DNA of 64,000 bases from Pseudanabaena sp. UWO311 (GCF_006937785.1 NZ_SJEE01000029.1:1-64000); one strand, 5' to 3'. Positions 15,863 to 24,602 are shown, counted from the stretch's first letter. Notes: generated by a model not told the origin, from the sequence alone. Made by a program: numbers and translations.

Positions 15863-18800
15863 TTAATTTCTTGATGATGCTTTTAATGGCACTAACTTAC
15901 TAACTTTAGCCCAGCTAAACTCATGTAAAAGTACATAGGAGCAGGGAATTAGGAATAAGGTAAGGAGTGTGGCAAGAGCCAACCCAGAAAAAGTGACAAT
16001 CCCAAGAGGCTGCAAGAACTCGCCGCCATCGCCACCACCCAACGCTAGCGGAAAAGCGCCAATTACAGTAGTAATTGTGGTCATTAAAATGGGACGTAAA
16101 CGGATTGGTGCAGCTTGCAAAATAGCCTGAATGCGACTACATTTCTGCTCCTCTCGTAATTGGTTGGCGAACTCCACCATGACGATCGCATTGTTTACGA
16201 CAATACCAACTAGCAAAATTGCCCCGATTACAACAATCACGTTAATTGAGCTACTGGTCACATATAGACCAAAAATACCACCAGCCAGTGCAAGAGGAAT
16301 CGTCAGCATAATTACTAACGGATCTAGCAGTGAGTTGTATTGCACCGCCATCACCACAAATACCAAGAAAGAAGCTAGTAAACCCAATACTAAAAAAGAT
16401 TTTGAGAGATTATCGTTAGCTGTCTTGGCAGTACTGGGCAATACCGTTACTCCATCTGGCAACTTAACCTCCGCGATCGCCTGTTCAGTTTGTTGGAGCG
16501 CACCACTGAGACTTGCACCACGCTCCATGCTACCGAGAATTAGATAAACTTGACGTTGGTTAATGCGTTGAATTTCCCCTGGGGCGCGACCTTCGCGCAG
16601 AGTTGCCACATCCGCAAGGCGGACAGGGCGATTATTGCTGACAAATAGGGGTACTTGCTGCAATTGCGAAGAGTTTTGGCGTAGCTTAGGATCAAGCTGT
16701 ACCCGCACATCGATCAGGCGATCGCCGCGTTGTAATTGCGTGGGGACTGAACCTGTAATTGCAGTTTGCAGAGTTGAGCCGATCGATTGCGTGGAGAGTC
16801 CTAGCGCTTGCAGACGTTCCCAATCAGGAATAATCTGGACTTCAGGCTGACGGGCATCGGTGTCGGGACGAAAGTTCGCGCCTTTAACTGACTTCTCTAA
16901 GGCTCCAAGAACTTCTAAACCTGCTTGCGTCAATAGTTCGGGATTACTACCTTGCAAAACGATATCAATATCCGTTCGGGGGACAGGGGAATTATTGACG
17001 ATAATCCCGCGCACTTGCCCAGGGTTAACCCGAATTCGTATCCCGGCAAGATTTAACTTGGCAATTTCCCGATTCACGCGACTGACAAAACCAGTAAGAT
17101 CCGCATTTGGCTTGAGCGTAATCGTACTGCCACTGCGTAAGGGATTAGCAGTAACGTTATTGCCAAAGGAACCACCGCCAATAGTGGAGAAAGCATAGGC
17201 AGTTTCAGGCTGCTTAATCAGAATTTCATCGACGATTTCCATCACCCTGCGGTTTTCGGCGAGGGTTGTACCTGCGGGGAATTGAGCATTGACGCTGACA
17301 TCACCTGTTTTAACTTGAGGGATAATTTCTTGCGGCAGTTGTCTTGCCATCAGGAAGCCACCGCCACCAAGCACAGCAAACAGTCCAATCACTACCAACA
17401 GACGATAATGGATAATCTTTGCTAAGAAACCTGCATAGCCCAAGGTAGCTGCTTCAAATCGTTGCTGAAATCCACGCATAAACCAAGTTTCACTTAATCC
17501 ACTTGACCAAGGGACGGCTAATAAACGTGAGGCTAGCATAGGTACTACGGTGATGGCGATCGCGATCGCGGCGATATTCCCAAAGCTAATCGTGAGAATC
17601 AGTTGATTGAATAGTAGCGACAGGAATCCACCCAGTAATAAAAACGGAAAAATTACCACAAGGTTGGTACTGGTGGACGCAACCAGTGCTGACTCTATTT
17701 CGGCGCTGCTGGCTTGGGATTGAGCGATCGTATCTTGAATTCCATTACTCTTTCGCATTTTCTCAATGCCGATTAGGATATTGTCTAACATCACGATTGA
17801 GCAGTCCACGACACCGCCCACACAGAGAGCTAGACCACCTAAACTAAATAGATTAAGTGAAAATCCGAAAATACCCATACAGATAATTGAGGCGAGGGTA
17901 GCAAGAGGAATTGCCAGCGTAATAATCAGAGTTTGTCGCACTGAGCCAAGAAATAGCAATACCGCACCTCCCGCGAGGAAGGCTCCCATAATGCCAGAGG
18001 ATGTAACATTGGCTACTGAAGCTCTGATTAATTTTGACTCATCAATGGTCGCCGTTATCTCAGCGTCATTGGGAATTAAGCCGTTTTCCTGAAGGTTGGC
18101 AATCTTTTCCTTGACGCGATCGACGACCTCAATCGTATTAGCATCGGGCTGCTTAGTCACTAGTAACCGCACCGCTTCCTGTCCATTTAGAGTTGTGAAA
18201 ACCCTCTGTTCTTCAGTACTATCAATAATTTCCGCAAAGTCTCGCAAATAGACTTGTCTAGGCGGAGTTGTAGTCGATGGATTACTAACCACAAAGGATA
18301 GATTTTCTAGCTCTTGAGCATTTTTAAACTTGCCGATCGCCCGAGTCAGTGGCTCCACCGTACCATTGCGTAAACGTCCACCTGAAACATCAATATTGCG
18401 ATCGCGTAAGGCGTTCAAAACTTGATTAACACTTACGCCTGCTGATTGTAAACGGGGCAGATCGAGATTAACCTGTACTTCTTCCTTTACGCCTCCAACT
18501 ACATCAACACCCGCAACCCCTGGTACGATTGCCAGTTCACGTCCTAACTCTTCATCAGCAAATAGCCGCAACTCTGGCAATGACGAGGAAGGCGATGTGA
18601 GCGCAAACTCATAGATGGGAAATTGTGACGGATCAAATTTAAAAATTCTTTCATTCTCGACTACATCAGGTAGACGACTACGACCACGGTTGAAGCTAGC
18701 CACTGCGTCATTCAGAGCCTGATCAACATCACTACCTGCATCAAAGAACAAATCAACTCGCACCTGACCTTCGCGAGTACGCGAAAAAAGCTGATTCACA

Positions 18801-19066
18801 CCCTCTGTAATTGCTAGAGCTTCTTCTAGAGGTTTGGTGACTTCGGTAATGGCGACCTCTGGAGAAATCCCTGGAACATCAATCTGTACGCCGATACGGG
18901 GATAAACAATCGATGGTAGTAAGTCCACCTGCAATCGACTGATATAAAATGCGCCCATTACAAAAATGGCGATCGTTAGCATCAGCGTGCCAATGTGGCG
19001 ACGAATGGCTGTGGCGCTAATACTAAATCCTGTCGGCTTCGGACTGGAAGAGTTTTGATTGCTCAT
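15863..19066 (-). CDS. RND efflux permease (complete, second)
   Basis: Full-length 1067-residue RND pump with twelve membrane helices in two repeats and two large periplasmic loops. The N-terminal cytoplasmic segment runs into IGTLMLTIAIFVMGAFYISRL. The TM4 motif is GGVVDCSIVMLDNI, so one aspartate remains and the second acidic position is Cys. TM10 carries GIVVNNAIVMVEF rather than an AcrB-like lysine. This fits HAE groups other than AcrB. The substrate is unknown. The adaptor gene lies 62 nt upstream on the same strand with a hairpin between. Confidence 0.95.
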   Translation of the reverse strand: MSNQNSSSPKPTGFSISATAIRRHIGTLMLTIAIFVMGAFYISRLQVDLLPSIVYPRIGVQIDVPGISPEVAITEVTKPLEEALAITEGVNQLFSRTREGQVRVDLFFDAGSDVDQALNDAVASFNRGRSRLPDVVENERIFKFDPSQFPIYEFALTSPSSSLPELRLFADEELGRELAIVPGVAGVDVVGGVKEEVQVNLDLPRLQSAGVSVNQVLNALRDRNIDVSGGRLRNGTVEPLTRAIGKFKNAQELENLSFVVSNPSTTTPPRQVYLRDFAEIIDSTEEQRVFTTLNGQEAVRLLVTKQPDANTIEVVDRVKEKIANLQENGLIPNDAEITATIDESKLIRASVANVTSSGIMGAFLAGGAVLLFLGSVRQTLIITLAIPLATLASIICMGIFGFSLNLFSLGGLALCVGGVVDCSIVMLDNILIGIEKMRKSNGIQDTIAQSQASSAEIESALVASTSTNLVVIFPFLLLGGFLSLLFNQLILTISFGNIAAIAIAITVVPMLASRLLAVPWSSGLSETWFMRGFQQRFEAATLGYAGFLAKIIHYRLLVVIGLFAVLGGGGFLMARQLPQEIIPQVKTGDVSVNAQFPAGTTLAENRRVMEIVDEILIKQPETAYAFSTIGGGSFGNNVTANPLRSGSTITLKPNADLTGFVSRVNREIAKLNLAGIRIRVNPGQVRGIIVNNSPVPRTDIDIVLQGSNPELLTQAGLEVLGALEKSVKGANFRPDTDARQPEVQIIPDWERLQALGLSTQSIGSTLQTAITGSVPTQLQRGDRLIDVRVQLDPKLRQNSSQLQQVPLFVSNNRPVRLADVATLREGRAPGEIQRINQRQVYLILGSMERGASLSGALQQTEQAIAEVKLPDGVTVLPSTAKTANDNLSKSFLVLGLLASFLVFVVMAVQYNSLLDPLVIMLTIPLALAGGIFGLYVTSSSINVIVVIGAILLVGIVVNNAIVMVEFANQLREEQKCSRIQAILQAAPIRLRPILMTTITTVIGAFPLALGGGDGGEFLQPLGIVTFSGLALATLLTLFLIPCSYVLLHEFSWAKVSKLVPLKASSRN

Positions 19067-19095
19067 AGTTACCTCTTAAAAATAATTTAAAAAAG

Positions 19096-19132
19096 GTGAT
19101 GATGTAACGCGCAGAGCGCATTACATCATCAC
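19096..19132 (-). promoter_or_regulatory. Hairpin between RND adaptor and permease genes
   Basis: Near-perfect 17-bp stem (GTGATGATGTAA, then GCGC) around AGA, starting at the adaptor stop codon. Within an operon it may set the ratio of the two proteins by attenuation or mRNA processing rather than end transcription. Confidence 0.5.
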
Positions 19133-20469
19133 TTAGAAGATTCCGATAACACGCTGAGCTTTACAGAATCACCATCCTGTAATTTGCTACCACTCCTAAC
19201 GACGATGCGATCGCCTTCTTTTAAGCCAGAGAGAATCACAACTTTACCGTCACGGCGATCGCCAAGGGTAACTTTACGAGCCAACACTTTTGGCTCTTTC
19301 TGATCACCCGTAATCACAAAAACTGTGCCAGTTTTGGGCTTGCCTTTGTCAGTAGCACTAGGACTAGACTTAGTATCGGTTTTCGGCTTCGTTTGGGTAT
19401 TTGTATTTGCATCTTTAGGTGCTGGGGTCGGTCGTCCTGCTACCTCTAGAGCTGTCTCTGCGATGGCGATTTGACGTTCCTGTTTGCCTGAAAACTGAAC
19501 TCTCGCCAATTGACCGCTACCCAGCTTATTGTCGCGATTTGGCACGATTACTTCGACAGGAATCAATCGCGCCACTGGATCGGCTACTGGCGAAATACGT
19601 CTTACTGTCCCTGTGAATTTTTGATCGGGGAATGTGTCAAAACGGATATTCACGGTTTGATTGAGACGGACTTTGCTAATTTCTAATTCTGAAATCAGCA
19701 CAATTACCTTCACTTGGCTAAAGTCGCCTAATTTTACAACGTCATTCCCTGCGAATAAAAGATTACCCGTTTCACTGACCCGTTCTAGGACAATGCCATT
19801 AATCGGCGCAGTAATCGTGGTGTAGGATTGACGTTCCTGCTCTCTTAGTCGAATTGCTTCTTGTGCTAAAACCCTTTGAGAACTTGCGCCCACAGTTTGT
19901 TGCTGTAAGCTTACTTGCTGCTCAGCCGATCGCAATGATTGCTCAGCCGATCGCGCACGGGTGATCGCTGTCTCCGCAGTTTGAGAAGATACCGCTCCAT
20001 CTTTAGCCAATTGGGAGAGGCGATTCGCATCAGCTTGAGCTTGTTGATATTCTAGTCTTGCCCGTTCCACTTGAGCGCGAGCATTGCCAACGGCAGCGCT
20101 GGCTTGCGAGACTTCTGCTTCTCTCGCCGCCACTTCCGCTTCGGCTTGTAGCACTGTTGCGGATAGAACTGCATCATCCAATTGAGCGATTGCTTGTCCC
20201 GCTTCGACGCGATCGCCAACATCTACATTCAAATCTAGCAAACGCCCTTCTAACCGAGATTTTACCGATACTTCCCTAATTGGGGCAGTCGTACCTGTAT
20301 ATTCGTTCTTGCCTTCAAGAGCCTCCAAGCTAGCGATCGCCACATCTACGGCTATAGCAGGTTTTTGGCTCTGGACTTGAGCTTGAGAGGCATCCTTGTT
20401 GCTTTGAGTGCAACTCGCAGTTACACCTGACAAGCTAGCGATCGTTGCTAATATCCAAACAGCTTTCAT
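19129..20469 (-). CDS. RND periplasmic adaptor, lipoprotein type
   Basis: Membrane-fusion protein of 446 residues partnering the downstream permease. The N-terminus is a lipoprotein signal with lipobox VTASC (Cys at about residue 19), so it would be lipid-anchored in the periplasm. It continues with a lipoyl half (VKSRLEGRLLDLNVDVGDRVEAGQ), a long Ala/Gln-rich helical hairpin (about 105-205), the second lipoyl half and a beta barrel. A Thr/Pro/Lys-rich insert (ANTNTQTKPKTDTKSSPSAT) of about 40 residues interrupts the C-terminal domain; it is probably a flexible linker. Confidence 0.93.
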   Translation of the reverse strand: MKAVWILATIASLSGVTASCTQSNKDASQAQVQSQKPAIAVDVAIASLEALEGKNEYTGTTAPIREVSVKSRLEGRLLDLNVDVGDRVEAGQAIAQLDDAVLSATVLQAEAEVAAREAEVSQASAAVGNARAQVERARLEYQQAQADANRLSQLAKDGAVSSQTAETAITRARSAEQSLRSAEQQVSLQQQTVGASSQRVLAQEAIRLREQERQSYTTITAPINGIVLERVSETGNLLFAGNDVVKLGDFSQVKVIVLISELEISKVRLNQTVNIRFDTFPDQKFTGTVRRISPVADPVARLIPVEVIVPNRDNKLGSGQLARVQFSGKQERQIAIAETALEVAGRPTPAPKDANTNTQTKPKTDTKSSPSATDKGKPKTGTVFVITGDQKEPKVLARKVTLGDRRDGKVVILSGLKEGDRIVVRSGSKLQDGDSVKLSVLSESSK

Positions 20470-20594
20470 AGAGGTAAAGAGCGCAAGTATTGAGTTTCCT
20501 AAAGTTATTCTAAGTTATGTTCTGTAGTTTTGTGGGATTATTGCTACGGTAAATCTTTTAATTAACAAACACTTGTCTTCATGCCAATAGCAAT

Positions 20595-20647
20595 AAACGC
20601 AAGTAGATGAAGTCGTCGCTTCGCGCCGACTTCATCTACTTGCGTTT
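20595..20647. repeat. Long palindrome in a divergent promoter region
   Basis: 21-bp perfect arms (AAACGCAAGTAGATGAAGTC...) around an 11-nt centre containing GCTTCGC. It lies between the leftward RND adaptor start and the rightward peptidase start, where no known gene ends. The rest of 20470-20737 shows nothing recognisable. Confidence 0.7.
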
Positions 20648-20737
20648 TGATTTGCTCTAGCTATCTCTTGCATTAATATAGATTTAGGGATTGTCAGAAC
20701 CCCTTGCAATTCTTTTGTTCCAGCTAGTTTAATCTCT

Positions 20738-21577
20738 TTGATAACTCCAAACGTTTTAGCAATAATCTTTTCTATTGTGGTCAGTGCGATCGCAATAGGA
20801 ATCTTGTGCTATCCATTTTTTGTGAAGTGGCAACGCGATCGCCTCATGTTGCAGCAATTCCCTAAGTCATGGTTAAGTATTATCGAAAGTAATCTTTCTA
20901 TTTACAATAATCTAGATTTTGAGCAGCAAAAAGAATTACAAGGCTATGTACAGGTATTTCTGAAAGAGAAGCAGTTTATTGGCTGTCTAGGTTTACAAAT
21001 TACGGAGGAGATTAAAGTCACGATCGCGGCGATCGCTTGTTTGTTGTTATTTGGCGATCGCAAAACTTACTTTCCAAATCTGCGATCAATTTTGGTTTAT
21101 CCTCACGCTTACATCGTCAATGAGATGGTAATGAGCGATCGCTATGTAGTGGAAGAACGTCGTGTGGCTAGATTAGGAGAGTCATGGACAAGAGATCAAT
21201 TAGTTCTCTCTTGGCAGCAGGTACAGCAGGATATTCGCAATTGGCAAGATGGACATAATGTGGTGCTGCATGAGTTCGCACATCAACTGGATCAGGAAGA
21301 TGGGCAAGCGGAAGGTGTGCCAATTTTACCGAGAGCATTAGATTATGAGGTATGGAAACAGGTGATGTCGGCGGAATATTTGCAACTATGCGGTCGCGTG
21401 GAAAATGGTAAAAAGACTGTCCTTGATGGTTATGGTGCAACTAATCCTGCGGAGTTTTTTGCAGTGGCAACGGAGACATTTTTTGAGAAGCCAAATCAGT
21501 TAAGCCAAAAGCATGAAGCTCTCTACGAAATCTTGCGAAGGTTCTATCGCATCGATCCTCGCCAATGGCAGAATTAA
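20738..21577 (+). CDS. MtfA-like M90 zinc peptidase
   Basis: Protein of 279 residues with an N-terminal membrane helix (LAIIFSIVVSAIAIGILCYPF) and a cytoplasmic zinc-peptidase domain. The zinc motif is HEFAHQLDQEDG, followed by the family's GYGATNPAEFFAVATETFFEKP with the third ligand. In E. coli MtfA controls the Mlc repressor and cleaves peptides; the cyanobacterial role is unknown. The start is a TTG; no in-frame ATG gives the membrane helix. It stands alone on the plus strand. Confidence 0.85.
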   Translation: MITPNVLAIIFSIVVSAIAIGILCYPFFVKWQRDRLMLQQFPKSWLSIIESNLSIYNNLDFEQQKELQGYVQVFLKEKQFIGCLGLQITEEIKVTIAAIACLLLFGDRKTYFPNLRSILVYPHAYIVNEMVMSDRYVVEERRVARLGESWTRDQLVLSWQQVQQDIRNWQDGHNVVLHEFAHQLDQEDGQAEGVPILPRALDYEVWKQVMSAEYLQLCGRVENGKKTVLDGYGATNPAEFFAVATETFFEKPNQLSQKHEALYEILRRFYRIDPRQWQN

Positions 21578-21680
21578 AGCTATATCTGTAGTCAGAGAAG
21601 TTAGGACAAAAATCAAAACTCAAAGAAGGGTTGCGGCGGCAATGGACTGTTAATGAGTGATGGGTGATGAAACATCTATA

Positions 21681-21720
21681 TCAAGCGCGATCGCTAACAG
21701 AGCCTTGTAGACAAAAATAA
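21681..21720 (+). repeat. 40-bp direct repeat, left copy
   Basis: Starts TCAAGCGCGATCGCTAACAG. A second copy at 22498-22537 in the same orientation differs at two bases. The pair brackets the MazEF-like module. The rest of 21578-21896 carries several GGCGATCGC (HIP1) motifs and no gene. Confidence 0.8.
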
Positions 21721-21896
21721 TTGCGGTAAAAGTCAGAATTTGCGCAAGGAAGAAATAGGCGATCACACAAATAATCTCTACAAATAAGGCGATAGCTATT
21801 TTTAAAAGGCGATCGCACTAAAATATACTCCACAAACTGCGATCGCTATTCGATGTGTGCTACCATCAGTAGTATTATGAGTAGTACAAAATAGTT

Positions 21897-22115
21897 ATGA
21901 AAGTATCTATTTCTCTTCCAGATGAGTTAGTTCGCTACGTTGACGATCGCGTAGAAAATCGTAGTCGGCTCATTGAGAGGTTGTTGCAAGCATGGCGGAA
22001 GCAACAGGAAAAGCAGGCGATGGTTGAGGCTTGTTTGTTGTTGGATGATTTGACAAATGATGAGGATGCAGCATGGCAGCAAGCGGCGATTATCGATTGG
22101 GAAGTATCTGGATAG
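21897..22115 (+). CDS. Ribbon-helix-helix antitoxin
   Basis: 72-residue protein beginning MKVSISLPDELVRYVDDRVENRSRLIERLLQAW, a ribbon-helix-helix DNA-binding domain with a single beta strand followed by two helices. The acidic C-terminal half (LLLDDLTNDEDAAWQQAAIIDWEVSG) would wrap the toxin. Its reading frame overlaps the toxin gene by 43 nt. It presumably neutralises the toxin and represses the shared promoter. Confidence 0.88.
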   Translation: MKVSISLPDELVRYVDDRVENRSRLIERLLQAWRKQQEKQAMVEACLLLDDLTNDEDAAWQQAAIIDWEVSG

Positions 22116-22429
22116 TAAGTTTCGATCCTTCGATTGGTACAGAAATTCGCAAAACTCGTCCTGCGGTGATTATCTCTGGTACTAGTTTTAATCGGCGTAG
22201 TAAAGTAACTGTGCTACCAATTACTTCTGCTAATCCTAGCGATCGCTTACGTCCAGTGATTGTGCCTTTGGTTCCTTCTGTTACGAATGGGCTGAGCAGT
22301 AATAGTTTTGTGGTTTGTGTCGATCCAATGACTTTTGATAAACGCAGGTTGATTCAATGTCTTGGTCAAATAGAGCTGAATCAGTTACAAGAAATACAAC
22401 AGATTTTGGTTAGGTATTTAGAACTTTAA
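22073..22429 (+). CDS. mazF: MazF-family mRNA interferase toxin
   Basis: 118-residue endoribonuclease toxin. MazF signatures are visible: GSIWIVSFDPSIGTEIRKTRPAVIIS near the N-terminus, VTVLPITS in the middle, and VCVDPMTFDKRRLIQCLGQI near the end. The start overlaps the antitoxin gene, typical for coupling. An inverted repeat (22445-22490) follows as terminator. The module as a whole sits between 40-bp direct repeats, suggesting past mobility. Confidence 0.92.
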   Translation: MAASGDYRLGSIWIVSFDPSIGTEIRKTRPAVIISGTSFNRRSKVTVLPITSANPSDRLRPVIVPLVPSVTNGLSSNSFVVCVDPMTFDKRRLIQCLGQIELNQLQEIQQILVRYLEL

Positions 22430-22444
22430 ATTAGAATGATATCT

Positions 22445-22490
22445 AAAAGGCGATCGCCCTAATCATCTCTACAAATGGAGATCGCCTTTT
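22445..22490 (+). terminator. Terminator after mazF
   Basis: AAAAGGCGATC and GATCGCCTTTT arms, built on HIP1 motifs, 24-nt loop, ending in a short T run, 16 nt after the toxin stop codon. Confidence 0.55.
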
Positions 22491-22497
22491 GTCATCA

Positions 22498-22537
22498 TCA
22501 AGCGCGATCGCTAACAGAGTCTTGTAGATAAAAATAA
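22498..22537 (+). repeat. 40-bp direct repeat, right copy
   Basis: Same orientation and 38 of 40 bases identical to 21681-21720, immediately beyond the toxin terminator. Confidence 0.8.
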
Positions 22538-22642
22538 TCTCTCCAAAGAAATCATTTTGTATATTACCTTTGATGACAAATCTCACAGCATTGATTGTTA
22601 AGGTACAATATTTTTAAAGTTGTGTTCATATAGTAAAACTTT

Positions 22643-23458
22643 ATGCAAGTAGACGATAACGGGAACCTGAAAGATACTGACACAAAATTAAATTTAGGAA
22701 ATTCGGGTGAAATAGCTTTGTCTGGAAGTGCTCAGGTTTTAACTCTTCTAGGAGCAATCTGTGCTGCACCTTTAGGAGTTGCTCTTACCGCTATTGGAGC
22801 AGGCACTACTGTAATACTCAGTGCTCGGCAAATGGAACAACAGAAAAAGTTAATAGAAAAAATTTCACAAGCACTCACGAGTATTGACAAAGCACAATTG
22901 AATAAAGAATTTTTGGAGTCTTCTGAATTCAGAGAGATTGTGATGCGTATTTGTAATGAGGCAAGCTTAACAGCATCACCATATAAGCATAGTGCTTTAG
23001 CCAAAGGATTGGTTCACTCTGCTATTTACCCACATAATGAGATGACTGGGAAATTGATTTTTATTCGTATAGTTTCTCAGCTGTCTGATGAAGAATTACG
23101 AATTCTTGAAGTTATGCAAAATGCTTGGGAAAACAACGTGCCAATTCTTGGCAAAAATGATTTGCAAGAGTCACTTAAAGATTTAGAGTTAGGTCAAATC
23201 CAAGTATCATGTGAAGGATTAATTCAGCAACGTGTTTTAGAGCCTATTAATTCTGATGTTTGGAGCCTAAGTATACTTGGTAGAAAATTAGTTGCTTGGT
23301 TAAGTGGAAAACAAGAGCAAGAAAGTTTTGAAGGTTTTCAGAAGACATATACATCACAACTTAAAAAAGAAATTGACTCGGCTAGAGAGTCTATACTCTC
23401 AGAAGCATTAATTCAGGGATTACGGGAACAAGCTAGAATGGCAGCTAATTATCTATAG
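22643..23458 (+). CDS. Uncharacterised protein with a central hydrophobic hairpin
   Basis: Not recognised. The 271-residue protein starts MQVDDNGNLKDTD, then a Gly/Ala-rich hydrophobic stretch of about 30 residues (residues 32-61, AQVLTLLGAICAAPLGVALT...), which could be one or two membrane segments or a pore-forming hairpin. Next come helical segments (KLIEKISQALTSIDKAQLNK) and a C-terminal half resembling a winged-helix-like segment (LSDEELRILEVMQNAW...WSLSILGRKLVAWLSG). The A+T-rich composition and lack of HIP1 sites differ from the neighbours. Being next to toxin-antitoxin genes, it may be a defence or toxin component, which is speculation. Confidence 0.6.
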   Translation: MQVDDNGNLKDTDTKLNLGNSGEIALSGSAQVLTLLGAICAAPLGVALTAIGAGTTVILSARQMEQQKKLIEKISQALTSIDKAQLNKEFLESSEFREIVMRICNEASLTASPYKHSALAKGLVHSAIYPHNEMTGKLIFIRIVSQLSDEELRILEVMQNAWENNVPILGKNDLQESLKDLELGQIQVSCEGLIQQRVLEPINSDVWSLSILGRKLVAWLSGKQEQESFEGFQKTYTSQLKKEIDSARESILSEALIQGLREQARMAANYL

Positions 23459-23483
23459 AAAAAAGTGTTAGGGAACTCCTCAA

Positions 23484-23708
23484 ATGCCAGAACTACTTAG
23501 AAGAATCACCATCAACCCAAAACAATGTGGCGGTCGTCCTTGCATTCGTGGCATGAGAATTCGCGTCTCAGACGTTCTCGACTTATTTGTAGCTGGACTA
23601 AGTGCGGAAGAGATTCTAGAAGAAATGCCCGATTTAGAAAGAGATGACCTAAAAGCAGCACTAGCCTACGCATCTCGTAAACTCAATCATCCCGTATTAG
23701 TCGCATGA
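23484..23708 (+). CDS. DUF433 antitoxin-like protein
   Basis: 74-residue protein of the DUF433 family: RITINPKQCGGRPCIRGMRIRVSDVLDLFVAGLSAEEIL, then DLERDDLKAALAYASRK. DUF433 proteins are usually antitoxins of PIN-like DUF5615 toxins. The toxin start codon overlaps this gene's stop (ATGA) as expected, but only nine toxin codons remain. So this is an orphaned antitoxin. Confidence 0.9.
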   Translation: MPELLRRITINPKQCGGRPCIRGMRIRVSDVLDLFVAGLSAEEILEEMPDLERDDLKAALAYASRKLNHPVLVA

Positions 23709-23734
23709 CCATCTGGATTGATGCCCATTTATAA
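23705..23734 (+). pseudogene. Stub of a DUF5615 PIN-like toxin gene
   Basis: Reads MTIWIDAHL then TAA, overlapping the DUF433 stop by 4 nt. DUF5615 toxins typically begin with this strand carrying the catalytic Asp (IWxDA). Everything after codon 9 is missing, and the next gene starts 13 nt later. Confidence 0.6.
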
Positions 23735-23746
23735 ATTGATAAAAAT

Positions 23747-24157
23747 ATGGCTGAAACAGTTACTTTACAAATACCAGAAGCATTGTACCAACGCTTAGCG
23801 ATCGCGGCAGGAGCAACCCAGCGATCGCTAGAAGACATAATTTTACAAGCCTTACAAATTGGCAGCCCACCAACATGGAAAGACGTACCCGAAGAATTTC
23901 AAACTGACCTTGCCAGCTTAGATCGACTTGACGATGAGTCATTATGGCAAATTGCTCGTAGCCAAAAAACTCAATTAGAAATGGAACGCTACGAATCCCT
24001 GTTATCAAAACAACAAGATACAGAACTTACTGATTCCGAAAAACTGGAATTAGATAACCTGCGTAAAGATAGCGATCGCTTTATGTTACGCAAATCCCAA
24101 GCCGCCGCAATCCTAAAATGGCGAAAACCTATGCCTTGCCTGTCGAACTTGCAATGA
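23747..24157 (+). CDS. Antitoxin-like protein with altered C-terminus
   Basis: The N-terminus MAETVTLQIPEALYQRLAIAAGATQRSLEDIILQAL is a ribbon-helix-helix-like domain seen in many cyanobacterial small proteins. The middle is acidic and helical. The natural C-terminus appears lost: from about codon 124 (AAILKWRKPMPCLSNLQ) the frame runs through DNA that in another frame encodes an HNH endonuclease, so a deletion fused two genes. A degraded second copy of its start lies at 24516-24602. The full-length partner would be an HNH nuclease. Confidence 0.6.
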   Translation: MAETVTLQIPEALYQRLAIAAGATQRSLEDIILQALQIGSPPTWKDVPEEFQTDLASLDRLDDESLWQIARSQKTQLEMERYESLLSKQQDTELTDSEKLELDNLRKDSDRFMLRKSQAAAILKWRKPMPCLSNLQ

Positions 24158-24395
24158 ATATAAATCTGACACCACAGAAGCGATCGATCCATTAACAGGC
24201 GAATTTGTTGCTTTGTTTAATCCACGCCAACACAATTGGAAAGAGCATTTTCAATGGAATAATGATGCATCTCAAATTGAAAGTTTAACAGCGATTGGAC
24301 GTACAACAGTTATAGCTTTACGGATGAATAATGCAGTCATTGTCGCTACTCGTAAACGTTGGTTTACGATTGGGTGGCATCCACCAGAAAGTTGA
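24120..24395 (+). pseudogene. C-terminal remnant of an HNH endonuclease
   Basis: In the frame ending at 24395 the DNA reads GENLCLACRTCNEYKSD, then TTEAIDPLTGEFVALFNPRQ, ending TIGWHPPES. This is the second half of a cyanobacterial HNH endonuclease (CxxCN plus a DPLTGE tail). The first half, including the metal-binding first CxxC and DH, is absent, and no start codon or ribosome site is present. It is joined directly to the antitoxin-like gene. Confidence 0.75.
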
Positions 24396-24485
24396 AAACT
24401 TATTATTGACGCAGCCAAACAACATGCCGCCGTTGCCATCAATGCTGAAATTACTCTTCTCTATTGGCTAGTCGGCGATCGCTAG
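24396..24485 (+). pseudogene. Remnant of a DUF1016 (YhcG-like) nuclease gene
   Basis: After the HNH stop codon the frame KLIIDAAKQHAAVAINAEIT, then LLYWLVGDR-stop matches the N-terminal domain of PDDEXK nucleases of the DUF1016/YhcG type (the ...AR..A...VN...LYW.IG pattern). Only about 29 codons survive, without a start codon. Confidence 0.5.
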
Positions 24486-24515
24486 ATGTAAAAATTTAGC
24501 GATCGCATTAACAAT

Positions 24516-24602
24516 ATGGTTGAAACGGTTACTTTACAAATACCCGAAGCATTGTAACAACGACTAGAGATCGCATCTTAAGCAACGAGAGCGATCGCTA
24601 AG
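24516..24602 (+). pseudogene. Degraded duplicate of the antitoxin-like gene start
   Basis: Reads MVETVTLQIPEAL-stop-QRLEIAS-stop, nearly identical at DNA level to the first 30 codons of the gene at 23747. Two in-frame stops make it non-functional. Confidence 0.75.

Noticed and set aside
15863-19066. Broken RND pump because TM4 has D-C instead of D-D
   Set aside because: Other HAE subgroups also lack the second Asp, and the frame is complete with all helices.
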